Notes under the pieces: model-generated
The model's database searches: none
What the model was told of the DNA's origin: nothing
What the model saw: the letters and a program-made list of their open reading frames with translations, nothing else
Shown here: positions 51,849-59,643 of the stretch, in pieces
How positions within the stretch are numbered: position 1 is the first letter of the stretch
Layout of the letters: every line of letters starts with the position of its first letter
NCBI RefSeq assembly: GCF_030816965.1
Contig: NZ_JAUSYQ010000002.1
Coordinates: 620,001 to 684,000 of the forward strand
DNA length: 64,000 bases
Reading direction: 5' to 3'
Origin: Streptomyces canus
GTDB taxonomy: Bacteria > Actinomycetota > Actinomycetes > Streptomycetales > Streptomycetaceae
Position numbers and translations under genes: made by a program

Positions 51849-52754
51849 TCAACCGGCTTTCTGATGCAGTGAGTTCAGGCTGTTCAGCTCGTCGTCGGTG
51901 AGCCTCAGCGCGCCTGCCGCGATGTTTTCGGCGAGATGGTCGGGGTTGCCGGTGCCGGGTATCGCCAGGACGTGCGGGCCCTGGGCGAGGGTCCAGGCGA
52001 GCCGGACCTGGGCGGGGGTCGCGTCGTGCGCCCGTGCGACGGCGAGCACCGCCTCGTCGTGGGCGGTGGTGGCGCCCTCGGCTCCGGCGTCCCCGGCGAT
52101 CGCGAAGAACGGCACGAAGGCGATGCCCTGTTCGCCGCAGATCCGCACCGTGTCGTCGGTGACCCGGTTGCGGGAGTCGAGCCCGAAACGGTTCTGCACG
52201 GACACCACCGGCGCGATGGCCTGCGCCTCGGCGAGGTGTCGGGGCTCGACGTCGGAAATGCCGAGGTGCCGGATCAGGCCCTTGTCGCGCAGTTCGGCGA
52301 GGGCCCCGAAGTGCTCGGCGACCGAGTCCTGGCGCATCCTGCGGAGATACACCAGGTCGAGGTGGTCGCGGCCGAGCTGCCGGAGGTTCTCCTCGACGTG
52401 ACCGCGCAGGTCTTCCGGTCGGGCCGAGGTGCCCCACTCGCCCGTGTAGTCCCGGAAGGGCCCGACCTTTGCGGCGATGACGAGGTCGTCGGGGTACGGG
52501 GACAGTGCGCTGTTGATGATCTCGTTGGCGGAGCGCAGCGAGGAGAAGTAGAAGGAGGCCGTGTCGATGTGGTTCACGCCGAGCTCGATCGCCCTGCGCA
52601 GCACGGCGATCGACCGCTGCCGGTCGCTCGGGGTGCCGAAGTGGAAAGCCGCGCTGCCCGTCAGCCGCATCGCGCCGAAGCCGATGCGGTTGACGGTGAG
52701 ATCGCCGAGTGTCCAGGTGCCTGCCGCGTCCGCGGTGATCGTTTCGGTGGTCAT
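51849..52754 (-). CDS. Aldo/keto reductase
   Basis: A 301-residue (alpha/beta)8 reductase: VNRIGFGAMRLTGSAAFHFG at the front, HIDTASFYFSS with the catalytic Asp and Tyr, VIAAKVGPF with the Lys, and LDLVYLRRM where many relatives have His. The last change, Arg-Arg in place of the usual His, is seen in some bacterial members. The C-terminus is IPGTGNPDHLAENI. ATG 52754 fits the family length; the open frame extends further upstream without a site. It runs in the same direction as the dehydroshikimate dehydratase gene, 52 bp from its stop. Confidence 0.89.
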   Translation of the reverse strand: MTTETITADAAGTWTLGDLTVNRIGFGAMRLTGSAAFHFGTPSDRQRSIAVLRRAIELGVNHIDTASFYFSSLRSANEIINSALSPYPDDLVIAAKVGPFRDYTGEWGTSARPEDLRGHVEENLRQLGRDHLDLVYLRRMRQDSVAEHFGALAELRDKGLIRHLGISDVEPRHLAEAQAIAPVVSVQNRFGLDSRNRVTDDTVRICGEQGIAFVPFFAIAGDAGAEGATTAHDEAVLAVARAHDATPAQVRLAWTLAQGPHVLAIPGTGNPDHLAENIAAGALRLTDDELNSLNSLHQKAG

Positions 52755-52806
52755 CGGCGGATGATGACACACCTCCGGCCCAGCACCGTCGGCAGTTTCC
52801 GAACTC

Positions 52807-54594
52807 CTACCTGCGCTGTGCGGCCAGCCGGATCGGCGCGTTCGCCGCGCCGAACCCCGCATAACCGCCGGTCCGCTGCACGAACTCGAAGAAGACGTGG
52901 CCGACCGTCTCGGTGTAGCAGTGCCGGAACTCACCGCCCCGCTCGTCACGGTCGTAGAGGATGCCCAGCTCGCGGTACGTCTCCAACTCCCCCTCGGCGA
53001 AATCGAATCGCGCATCGAGGTCGTCGTAGTAGTTCGCCGGGACGCGCAGCAGCCCTGCCCCGGCCGCCCGGAAGCGGCGCACCGCGGCGACGATGTCGCC
53101 GACGGCGAACGCCACGTGCCGGGCCCGGGTTTCGCCGCCCTCCTCCGGAACGGGCGCGAGGTTGAGGACCAGCCGGGGCCCGTCGGGCGAGGCGGACAGG
53201 GCTCGGCTGCGGAACAGGCCGTAAGGGTCGGCGAGTTCGACGGTCTCGTGCGGGCTGAGGCCCAGCACCGTGCGATGGAAGAGCACCGATTCGTCGAAGT
53301 GGTGCCACGGCTGGGTCAGCGCGAGGTGGTCGATGACCATGGCGTCCCCGGGTCCGCTCTCGGCCGTGTACGTGAAGTCGTCGGTCCAGCTGGGGAGTTC
53401 GGGGCGGCTGGTCGCACAGAAGAGGACTTCGGTGCCATCGGGGGCCGCGATCGACTCCAACGGAACGTCCCTGGCGGCACGGCGCTTGGGCAGGGCGGGC
53501 GCGAGCAGGGCTTCGGCGCGGCGGGCGGAGGCTGCCGGATCCGTCGTCTCCAGGCCTACGGCGGCCAGGGTGGTGTCGGTACGGCGACCGGCGGCACCCG
53601 TGTTGACCAGGACGCGGGCCTCGCCCTGCTCCCAGAGGTCGACCGGTTTGCCGTGATGGCGGGCGGTGCGGGTGAAGCCGAGGGTGGTGAGGAGTTCGCC
53701 GACGGGTTCGGGGTCGCTGGTGGCGAGTTCCGCGAAGGCGACGCCGGAAGGGATCACCGGAGCCGGGAGCGGGGAGACGCCGGCGTTCTCCTCGAGGGCG
53801 AGCAGGGAGCGCAGCCCGTCCAGCGCGGTGCGGCCCGCGTCCGCTTGGCGGAAGACGTCGTTGAAGACCTCCAGTGACAGAGGTCCGTCGTATCCGGCGT
53901 TCAGGACGTGGCGGAGGAGTCCGGCCACGTCGAAGCCGCCCTGCCCGGGGAAGCAGCGGTAGTGGCGGCTCCACTGGAGGACGTCCATGGCCATCAACGG
54001 GGCGTCGGCGAGCTGGAGGAAGAAGATCTTGTCGCCGGGGATGTCCGCAATGCCTTTGAGGTTCTCGGGTCCGGAGGCCCGGGAGAGGATGTGAAAGCTG
54101 TCCAGGCAGGTGCCGAGCGCAGGATGGTCTGCGGCTTCGACGATCCGCCAGGCGTGGCCGTACGTGCTGACGTGACGCCCCCACGCGAGTGCCTCGTAGG
54201 CCACCCGGATGCCGAACTCCTGGGCCAGGTCGGCGAGTCGGCTCAGCTGCTCGGCCGCGAGGGCGTCGTCGTCCACGGCCTGTGGGGCGATGCTGGAGCA
54301 CACGAGGACGGTGTCGGCGCCGAGCCTGCGCATCAGCTCGAACTTGCGCCGGGCGCGCCTGAGGTTGCGGGTGAAGATCTCTTCCGGGACCGCCTCGATG
54401 TCCCGCATCGGCTGGTAGAGGTCGATGTCCAGGCCGAGGTCCGCTGTGCGGGCGGCGATCTCCTCGGGGGCGAGCGGGCTCGCCAGGAGGTCGTTCTCGA
54501 AGATCTCGACGCCGTCGAAGCCGGCCCGTGAGGCGGCCGTCAGCTTCTCGGTGAGGGTGCCGCTGAGGCAGACGGTGGCGATGGACTTACGCAT
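52807..54594 (-). CDS. qsuB: 3-dehydroshikimate dehydratase, QsuB-type two-domain
   Basis: A 595-residue fusion. The N-terminal ~270 residues form a sugar-phosphate isomerase/epimerase TIM barrel (SIATVCLSGTLTEKL, RVAYEALAWGRHV, GTCLDSFHILSR, LSLEVFNDVFR) with the metal-binding Glu/Asp/His set of dehydroshikimate dehydratases. The C-terminal ~300 residues are a 4-hydroxyphenylpyruvate-dioxygenase-like pair of VOC modules (VIDHLALTQPWHHFDE, RHVAFAVGDIVAAV, VGHVFFEFVQRTGGYAGFG). It makes protocatechuate from dehydroshikimate, feeding aromatic catabolism. Start ATG 54594 has GGGAG five bases ahead; a 24-bp duplication supplies a second identical site for ATG 54618. The divergent IclR gene is the likely regulator. 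Confidence 0.92.
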   Translation of the reverse strand: MRKSIATVCLSGTLTEKLTAASRAGFDGVEIFENDLLASPLAPEEIAARTADLGLDIDLYQPMRDIEAVPEEIFTRNLRRARRKFELMRRLGADTVLVCSSIAPQAVDDDALAAEQLSRLADLAQEFGIRVAYEALAWGRHVSTYGHAWRIVEAADHPALGTCLDSFHILSRASGPENLKGIADIPGDKIFFLQLADAPLMAMDVLQWSRHYRCFPGQGGFDVAGLLRHVLNAGYDGPLSLEVFNDVFRQADAGRTALDGLRSLLALEENAGVSPLPAPVIPSGVAFAELATSDPEPVGELLTTLGFTRTARHHGKPVDLWEQGEARVLVNTGAAGRRTDTTLAAVGLETTDPAASARRAEALLAPALPKRRAARDVPLESIAAPDGTEVLFCATSRPELPSWTDDFTYTAESGPGDAMVIDHLALTQPWHHFDESVLFHRTVLGLSPHETVELADPYGLFRSRALSASPDGPRLVLNLAPVPEEGGETRARHVAFAVGDIVAAVRRFRAAGAGLLRVPANYYDDLDARFDFAEGELETYRELGILYDRDERGGEFRHCYTETVGHVFFEFVQRTGGYAGFGAANAPIRLAAQRR

Positions 54595-54886
54595 ACTCGC
54601 TCCCGAGGTTCTGCGCATACTCGCTCCCCACGTCGATCCAGGTCTTCCCGGCCCGTCCCGCGGCCCCGGCGAAGGCCTCCTGCGCCCGCGCGAGCGGGAA
54701 CCCCTCGTGGCCCAGGACGCACGGGGTGGACGGCGGGACCCGCATGTCGTGGAACACCGCCAGGTCCCTGCCGCGCTGCCCGACTCCGTGGGCCTCCACG
54801 ATCACATCGCCCGGTCCGAAGACGGGCGCCGCCCAGTCGTGGATCGTCTCCATGCGTGCCGGTGCCGTGAGGAGTGCTGCTTTCAC
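54587..54886 (-). pseudogene. Zinc alcohol dehydrogenase with internal deletion
   Basis: The first ~62 residues are a normal medium-chain dehydrogenase start: MKAALLTAPARMETI, VFGPGDVIVEAHGVG, FHDMRVPPSTPCVLGHEGF. The frame then jumps without a break to the C-terminal end PLARAQEAFAGAAGRAGKTWIDV. About 250 residues, including the zinc ligands and the nucleotide-binding fold, are missing. In addition the first zinc Cys is replaced (GQRGRDLAVF instead of the usual CGxDL). The tail is lengthened by the 24-bp duplication (GSEYAQNLGSEYA). It overlaps the start of the dehydratase gene and may now act only as a leader for its translation. Confidence 0.78.
54590..54628 (-). repeat. 24-bp tandem duplication carrying ribosome site and start codon
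   Basis: CGCATACTCGCTCCC occurs at 54590-54604 and again at 54614-54628, a period of 24 bp. On the minus strand each copy is GGGAGCGAGTATGCG, a ribosome site plus ATG. Both ATGs (54594 and 54618) are in frame with the dehydratase. Confidence 0.9.
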
Positions 54887-54920
54887 TGGAACTCCAGGAT
54901 GACCACTAGATGGTCCTATT

Positions 54921-54936
54921 GATCCGCTGTGCGGTC
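54921..54936. promoter_or_regulatory. Possible IclR operator O1
   Basis: GATCCGCTGTGCGGTC contains CCGC-TGT-GCGG. Read on the other strand it shares CCGCACAGCGGA with the better operator at 55052-55066. It lies 35 bp upstream of the truncated dehydrogenase/dehydratase operon. Confidence 0.5.
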
Positions 54937-55051
54937 AGCCTAGAGGGAGTGGGCTCCTCGAACAAGGGCCCGTTCAGCGGCTCGAAGGGGTGTCTTCTTC
55001 AGTGAGCGTCACGGGTTGCGGCAAGATCTCTCCGGCGTTGCGGTTTCCTTG

Positions 55052-55066
55052 GTCCGCACAGCGGAC
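55052..55066. promoter_or_regulatory. Possible IclR operator O2
   Basis: GTCCGC-ACA-GCGGAC is a perfect palindrome 57 bp upstream of the IclR start. Two related sites in the divergent gap suggest that one regulator controls both directions. Confidence 0.6.
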
Positions 55067-55122
55067 TACGGTCGGGAGCACCATCGGTCGAGGGCCGCAG
55101 GGAACATACGGGGAGGCAGCGG

Positions 55123-55917
55123 GTGAGTGAGGGACAGGCGCGGGCGGGGGGCGACTCCGACCAGCAGGCGGGCGGGGTGCGCAGTGTGCGGCGGGCCTTC
55201 GACATCCTCGCCCTGCTCACCGAGGACCGGCCCGTGATCACCCTGCGGGAGATCACCGAGTCGACGGGGCTCGCCAAGACGACCGCGCTGCGTCTGGTAC
55301 AGACCCTTGAGGAGACCGGCCTGCTGGGCTCGCACCCCTCCGGCTACACCGCGGGCCCTGCGCTGTGGCGCTGGGCTCATCTCGCGCGCAGCCAGTGGGA
55401 GGTGTCGCAGGAGACCCGGAAGGTCATGCGCGATCTCGCGGACCGGCTCGGCGAGACCGTCAACCTCTTCGTCGCCCGAGGCGTCCACCGCATCTGCGTC
55501 GCCCACGAGGAGAGTCCGCACCCGTTGCGCCATGTCGTCGACGTCGGCGACGAACAGCCGCTGTGGGCCGGCGCCTCCTCGAAGATCCTGCTGCACGACG
55601 CCTCCGAGGTGTTCCTGCGCCGGGTCGCCGCCGCCTCACCGCAGGGCGAGGCACATGTCGAGCGGCTGCGGGCCTGGGCCACGGAGGCGGCCGGGCGCGG
55701 CTACGCCGTCAGCAGCAGCGAGTGGGACGAGGGGCTCACCGCCGTGGCGGTACCCGTGACCGGCCGCACCGGCAAGGTCGTCGCCTCCCTCTCCCTGAGC
55801 GGCCCCAGCCACCGGTTCCCCTACGAGGCCGTCGAGCGCTTCGCCACGGAGCTCGCCGAGGGCGCTCGCCTCATCTCCGGCCAGGGCTTCAGCCACCCGC
55901 TGAGCAGCGCCGTCTGA
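55123..55917 (+). CDS. IclR-family transcriptional regulator
   Basis: A 264-residue IclR protein. The N-terminal winged helix is SVRRAFDILALLTEDRPVIT followed by LREITESTGLAKTTALRLVQ. The C-terminal effector domain has LFVARGVHRICVAHEESPHP, LWAGASSKILLHDA and SSSEWDEGLTAVAVPV. IclR proteins often control protocatechuate and quinate catabolism (PcaR, PcaU, QsuR), which fits the divergent dehydroshikimate dehydratase gene. GTG 55123 follows GGGGAGG. Two candidate operators lie in the shared gap. Confidence 0.92.
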   Translation: MSEGQARAGGDSDQQAGGVRSVRRAFDILALLTEDRPVITLREITESTGLAKTTALRLVQTLEETGLLGSHPSGYTAGPALWRWAHLARSQWEVSQETRKVMRDLADRLGETVNLFVARGVHRICVAHEESPHPLRHVVDVGDEQPLWAGASSKILLHDASEVFLRRVAAASPQGEAHVERLRAWATEAAGRGYAVSSSEWDEGLTAVAVPVTGRTGKVVASLSLSGPSHRFPYEAVERFATELAEGARLISGQGFSHPLSSAV

Positions 55918-55960
55918 CGCACAGCGGCCGGGGGCCCGCACAAAGACCGACTCGGCCCGA

Positions 55961-55984
55961 CTCGCCCGCTGAAGGGCGGGCGAG
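55961..55984. terminator. Hairpin between convergent genes
   Basis: CTCGCCCGC and GCGGGCGAG form a perfect 9-bp stem with a 6-base loop, between the IclR stop and the convergent PNPOx gene. Confidence 0.7.
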
Positions 55985-56016
55985 GGTGCGATCGCGCCCT
56001 CGCCGCGGTCCCCTCC

Positions 56017-56439
56017 TCACCCGGAAGCCTGGTCACTGTCCTTCAGCTCGCCCCAGCCGTGCCAGCGCTCGACCTCGATCCAGGCGCTGAAGCGGGCCCG
56101 GACCCGGTTCGGGTAGGCACGGCCGCCGTAGTGGGTGGAGAGGCGGTCGATGTCGACGAGGCCCTCGTCCTCGTACGTCTCGACCACCCGGCCGATGAGC
56201 GTCACGTGCGTGTACCAGTTGTCGCCGTCCAGGACGGTGAGCGTGACGCGCGGGTCGCGGCGCAGGTGCTTCAGCCGGACCCGGCCCTCGTCCAGGTTGA
56301 TCAGGACACGGCCGTCCTCCCAGAGGTACCAGGTGGGGGTTGACACCGGCGTTCCGTCGGAGCGCAGGGTCGCCATGACACAGGGGTTGGGGCGGCGCAG
56401 CAGTTCGACGGCCGCGGGCGGCAGCGGGGGCTTGGACAC
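56017..56439 (-). CDS. PNPOx-family (F420/FMN split-barrel) protein
   Basis: A 140-residue protein: SKPPLPPAAVELLRRPNPCV, MATLRSDGTPVSTPTWYLWE, RVLINLDEGRVRLKHLRRDP, VTLTVLDGDNWYTHVTLIG. The pattern is that of F420-dependent PPOX-class reductases (TIGR03618 type) of actinobacteria. GTG 56439 is chosen because GAGGAGG lies seven bases ahead; the longer open frame into the upstream gene has no such site. It follows the dehydrogenase gene by 28 bp on the same strand and is probably in its operon. Confidence 0.88.
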   Translation of the reverse strand: MSKPPLPPAAVELLRRPNPCVMATLRSDGTPVSTPTWYLWEDGRVLINLDEGRVRLKHLRRDPRVTLTVLDGDNWYTHVTLIGRVVETYEDEGLVDIDRLSTHYGGRAYPNRVRARFSAWIEVERWHGWGELKDSDQASG

Positions 56440-56467
56440 GAAGGGTTCCTCCTCGAAAACCTCGGGT

Positions 56468-57352
56468 TCAGGCGTTCTCGTCGAAGCTTGCATAGTAGGC
56501 GGCGGCCATGTCCTCGTCGCCGTGGCCCTGGGCGGCGGCTCGTTCGAAGCGTTCGGCGCTCGCGGCGGCCACGTCCAGGCGGACTCCGCCCCGCTCACCG
56601 GCCTCGACGATCAGACGGGCGTCCTTGGCGGCGGTGGAGACCGCGAACTGGGCAGGTGACAACTGGTCGTTGAGGACCAGGCCCGACTTGGCCCGCAGGT
56701 AGCCCATGTCCAGGGGACCACCGTCGATGGCGTCGAAGAAGCCCTGCGGGTCCACGCCGAGGGCCTTGGCGAGGGCGAGGGCCTCTCCGGCCGCGTTGGT
56801 CACCGCGAGCACCCAGCTGTTGGCGACCAGTTTCAGCCGGGTCGCGCTGCCCTCGGCGCCGTCCTCTCCGGTCCACACCGTACGCGCGCCGACCGCGTCG
56901 AAGACGGGGGTCACCGCACCGCGGCCGTCGACCGGGCCGGCCGCGAGGACCAGCAGCTGACCGGCCTCGGCGGGCTGGCGGGTGCCCAGAACGGGCGCGT
57001 CGAAGAAGACCAGTTGGTTCTCGCGGGCGAAGGCGGCCAGGTCGGCGATCCCCTCGACGCCGGCGGTCGTCGACTGGACCCACGCGGTCCCCGGGCGGAG
57101 CCCTTCGACGGCCTGCCGCATGACGTCCAGGGCCGCGGGACCGTCGTACAGCATGGTCAGGACGGCGTCGGCACCCCGCACGGCCTCGGCGGGGCTGTCG
57201 GCGATCTCGACGCCGTCCGCGGCCAGCGGCCGCGCCTTGTCGACGCTGCGGTTCCAGGCGCGGACGGTGTGTCCGGCGCGGGCGAGGTTGCGGGCCATCG
57301 CGGCGCCCATGATGCCGGTGCCCAGGACGCTCACGGTGAGCTTGTCGGTCAT
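56468..57352 (-). CDS. NAD(P)-dependent beta-hydroxyacid dehydrogenase
   Basis: A 294-residue enzyme of the 3-hydroxyisobutyrate dehydrogenase family. It shows the Rossmann start VSVLGTGIMGAAMARNLARAG, the substrate segment FFDAPVLGTRQPAEAGQL in place of the usual DAPVSGG, and the catalytic Lys in RLKLVANSWVLA. It oxidises or reduces a beta-hydroxy acid or a related semialdehyde; the true substrate is unknown, and imine-reductase-like activity is possible in this superfamily. It is the first gene of a short operon with the PNPOx gene. Confidence 0.91.
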   Translation of the reverse strand: MTDKLTVSVLGTGIMGAAMARNLARAGHTVRAWNRSVDKARPLAADGVEIADSPAEAVRGADAVLTMLYDGPAALDVMRQAVEGLRPGTAWVQSTTAGVEGIADLAAFARENQLVFFDAPVLGTRQPAEAGQLLVLAAGPVDGRGAVTPVFDAVGARTVWTGEDGAEGSATRLKLVANSWVLAVTNAAGEALALAKALGVDPQGFFDAIDGGPLDMGYLRAKSGLVLNDQLSPAQFAVSTAAKDARLIVEAGERGGVRLDVAAASAERFERAAAQGHGDEDMAAAYYASFDENA

Positions 57353-57391
57353 GACGTCAACTCTCTGCGAGGGTGCGGATGTGCGGTGCGG

Positions 57392-57703
57392 TCAGGCGTC
57401 GAGCTTGCCGGAAGCGGCGCGGATCAGTCCGCCCAGCCACGCCCGGTGGCCGCTGAGCATCGGGGTCGGACGCTCCTGGGCCGGCGCGGCGTCGGGCTTG
57501 CCGATCCGCGTCTCCTGCGTGGGGACGCGGACCCGGCCACCGGGGAGATCCTCCACCGGCCAGGCGTACAGCACGTCGAACCGCTCCTCGGACACGCCGT
57601 CCCACCTAGCGGTCCAGGCGGTTTCGGCGGCCGACACCTGGAACTCTACGACGTGCGCGGCCGGCGGCGGACCACAGCCTTCTGAACCTTCCTTGACGTC
57701 CAC
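57392..57703 (-). CDS. Uncertain small hypothetical protein
   Basis: An open frame of 103 codons with no recognisable family. It encodes VVEFQVSAAETAWTARWDGV and VLYAWPVEDLPGGRVRVP, possibly a short beta-rich domain. No membrane segment or signal is seen and no strong ribosome site precedes it. It may be real because the opposite-strand frames look like shadows, but it could also be non-coding. Confidence 0.4.
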   Translation of the reverse strand: MDVKEGSEGCGPPPAAHVVEFQVSAAETAWTARWDGVSEERFDVLYAWPVEDLPGGRVRVPTQETRIGKPDAAPAQERPTPMLSGHRAWLGGLIRAASGKLDA

Positions 57704-57799
57704 CGCCCCTAGGACTGCCGCAGCCGGCCGTGATCGCGCAGATCAGTGCGCGTCGTCCGGGTGCGCGAGCGGCTGCGGGATCACGACCCGATCCGCGCC

Positions 57800-58225
57800 T
57801 CAAGCAGGCTGCGGGGCGGGTGCGACCGGAACGGCCGCGACCTTGCGGGTCTCGCGCATCATCAGCAGGCCGTTGACCACCATCAGTGTCGCGGTCAGGC
57901 CGTGGACGGCGAGCGCGGTGGCCACGGAGCCGTGGTGGGCCAGCACCGTGGTCATGTCGCCGTACGCGGCGAGGGCCTCCACGAGCAGCACCCAGCCCAG
58001 CGCCCGGCGGTGGCCCGTCACCAGCAGGATGCACAGGACCAGGGCCAGGACGACGTCGCGGATTCCCTTGACGATCAGGAAGCCGTCGCCGTCGCCGGAC
58101 GGCCCACTCGGCAGGCCGAAGCCCGGCACCGCCGCCTCCGGGCTCAGGATGAACTCCGTACCGAACCAGAGGATGAAGAGGATGAAGGCGGCGGTCAGTA
58201 CGGTATTGATCTTCTTCAGCAACAC
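57800..58225 (-). CDS. DUF4267-type small membrane protein
   Basis: A 141-residue protein with four hydrophobic helices: LLKKINTVLTAAFILFILWF, then FLIVKGIRDVVLALVLCILL, then ALGWVLLVEALAAYGDMTTV, then a last helix. The GIRD motif and layout match DUF4267, function unknown. GTG 58225 follows GGGGAAG and gives the family length. It is probably co-transcribed with the DUF1772 gene upstream, under the TetR regulator that is divergent from that gene. Confidence 0.83.
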   Translation of the reverse strand: MLLKKINTVLTAAFILFILWFGTEFILSPEAAVPGFGLPSGPSGDGDGFLIVKGIRDVVLALVLCILLVTGHRRALGWVLLVEALAAYGDMTTVLAHHGSVATALAVHGLTATLMVVNGLLMMRETRKVAAVPVAPAPQPA

Positions 58226-58346
58226 GGTTCTTCCCCTTGCGTCGGGATTTCGATGGTCAGCCGCCCCTGAGAGGTGGGGATTGTCCGTCCATCGGCATGA
58301 CGTCGACCCGCGGGGCGGACCAGCGCATGCCGGAGCAGCGGTGGTA

Positions 58347-58793
58347 TCAGACGAGGGCGGAGGTGAGCAGGACGAAGGCGGCGATGATGACGGCGACACG
58401 GACGTAGTGGTAGCGCTCCCAGCGGTGCAGCTGCTCCTTCCAGTCGGCGGGCCGGTTCTCGGGGGTCCAGGTCTTGTTCCGGTTGTTGATCGGGACCAGC
58501 AGCAGCATCGACATGACCACGCTGACGATCAGCAGTCCGGCGGCGGTGACGACGAGTCCGGCGCCGTGGTGGTGCCATCCGGCGGCGGCCCAGATCGCGC
58601 TGAGGACGAGCGAGCCGATGTACCAGAACGGCATCAGGGCGCCGAGCATCCGGCCGCCGTGGGCGTGGCCGAGCTGACCGCTGTCCTCGGGAAGCGCGTC
58701 CAGGATCCGGTTCATGATGAAGGCGACGGAGAACTCGACCCCCACCATCAGGCCGACGACGACGGTGGTGACGACCCCGAGTGCGTTGAGCAT
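58347..58793 (-). CDS. DUF1772 family membrane protein
   Basis: A 148-residue four-helix membrane protein: VVTTVVVGLMVGVEFSVAFI, the AHGGRMLGALMPFWYIGSLV segment, LLLVPINNRNKTWTPENRP and a last helix. DUF1772 is also called the anthrone-oxygenase-like family, because fungal relatives oxidise anthrones. The conserved N and W residues of the PINNRNKTW block are present. It is divergent from a TetR regulator with CTAGC-type operators in the 91-bp gap. Confidence 0.88.
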   Translation of the reverse strand: MLNALGVVTTVVVGLMVGVEFSVAFIMNRILDALPEDSGQLGHAHGGRMLGALMPFWYIGSLVLSAIWAAAGWHHHGAGLVVTAAGLLIVSVVMSMLLLVPINNRNKTWTPENRPADWKEQLHRWERYHYVRVAVIIAAFVLLTSALV

Positions 58794-58811
58794 GACGATC
58801 CCTCCGTTGAA

Positions 58812-58878
58812 CTAGCATTGCTAGCCGATGAGGCAACGCTAGTACTACTGCCGCTCGATTGTCTAGCGGTGCTAGGAT
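58812..58878. promoter_or_regulatory. TetR operators (CTAGC-N3-GCTAG) and leaderless -10 box
   Basis: CTAGC-ATT-GCTAG at 58812-58824 and CTAGC-GGT-GCTAG at 58863-58875 are perfect palindromes. A lone GCTAG half-site is at 58838-58842. TAGGAT (58873-58878) overlaps the second operator and lies six bases before the TetR ATG, so the regulator probably represses its own leaderless promoter as well as the divergent DUF1772 gene. Confidence 0.7.
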
Positions 58879-58884
58879 CGATTC

Positions 58885-59463
58885 ATGTCGGTACAGGAAC
58901 GCAAGCAGCGTGAACGGGCGGAGCGCGAGCGCCTCATCGTGGCGACAGCCCGCGAACTCGCCGAGCAGCAGGGCTGGGACGCAGTCACCACCCGCCGGCT
59001 CGCCGAGCGCATCGAATACAGTCAGCCCGTCCTCTACAGCCACTTCCGAGGCAAGCGCGAGATCATCGGCGCCGTCGCCCTTCAGGGGGCCGCCGAACTG
59101 GCCTCGGCGGTGCGGGCCGCGACCTCCGCCGCGGACCGCCCCCGCGCCAAGGTCGTCGCCCTGGCCCGCGCCTACCTCGACTTCGCCGCACGCAACCCCG
59201 CGGTCTATGACGCCTTGTTCCAGCTCGACGGCGGCCTGGCGTACGCGCAGGAGGACACCCCCGAGCCCCTGAAGGACGCCTTCGCCGCCCTGCTGGAGAC
59301 TCTCGGCGAGGTCGCAGGCGACGGCGTCCCCCCGGGGCTGTTCACCGAGGTGTTCTGGGCGGCCCTGCACGGCCTCGCGACCCTGACCCGCGCGGGCCGC
59401 CTGCTGCCCGAGGACGCCGAGCCGAGAGTGGAGCTCCTGGTGGACCGGCTCGCCATGATCTGA
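58885..59463 (+). CDS. TetR-family transcriptional regulator
   Basis: A 192-residue repressor. The helix-turn-helix is LIVATARELAEQQGWDAVTT, RRLAERIEYSQPVLYSHFRG. The C-terminal domain is of the WHG type (AARNPAVYDALFQL, EVFWAALHGLATLTRAGRL). It is divergent from the two small membrane genes (DUF1772 and DUF4267), and paired palindromes lie in between, so it most likely controls them and itself. No ribosome site precedes ATG 58885, which agrees with the leaderless promoter. Confidence 0.92.
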   Translation: MSVQERKQRERAERERLIVATARELAEQQGWDAVTTRRLAERIEYSQPVLYSHFRGKREIIGAVALQGAAELASAVRAATSAADRPRAKVVALARAYLDFAARNPAVYDALFQLDGGLAYAQEDTPEPLKDAFAALLETLGEVAGDGVPPGLFTEVFWAALHGLATLTRAGRLLPEDAEPRVELLVDRLAMI

Positions 59464-59643
59464 CTCACCGCCCCGGCGGGCCCTTCGGCCGGGGCCCGAG
59501 AACCCCGGCCGCTGCCTGCCTTGCGGCAACGCTTCCGGTCATTCAGGTCCACACGGCGCAGCCGCAGATCGCCGGGCCCCGCACCCCGGACGGGGCACCC
59601 GCCCGGAGACCGCGAGCTCATTGATCACGACCCGATGCGCGCT

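Noticed and set aside
56982..58913. A 643-codon plus-strand frame
   Set aside because: It covers three minus-strand genes and two intergenic gaps, with Ser/Arg/Ala shadow composition.
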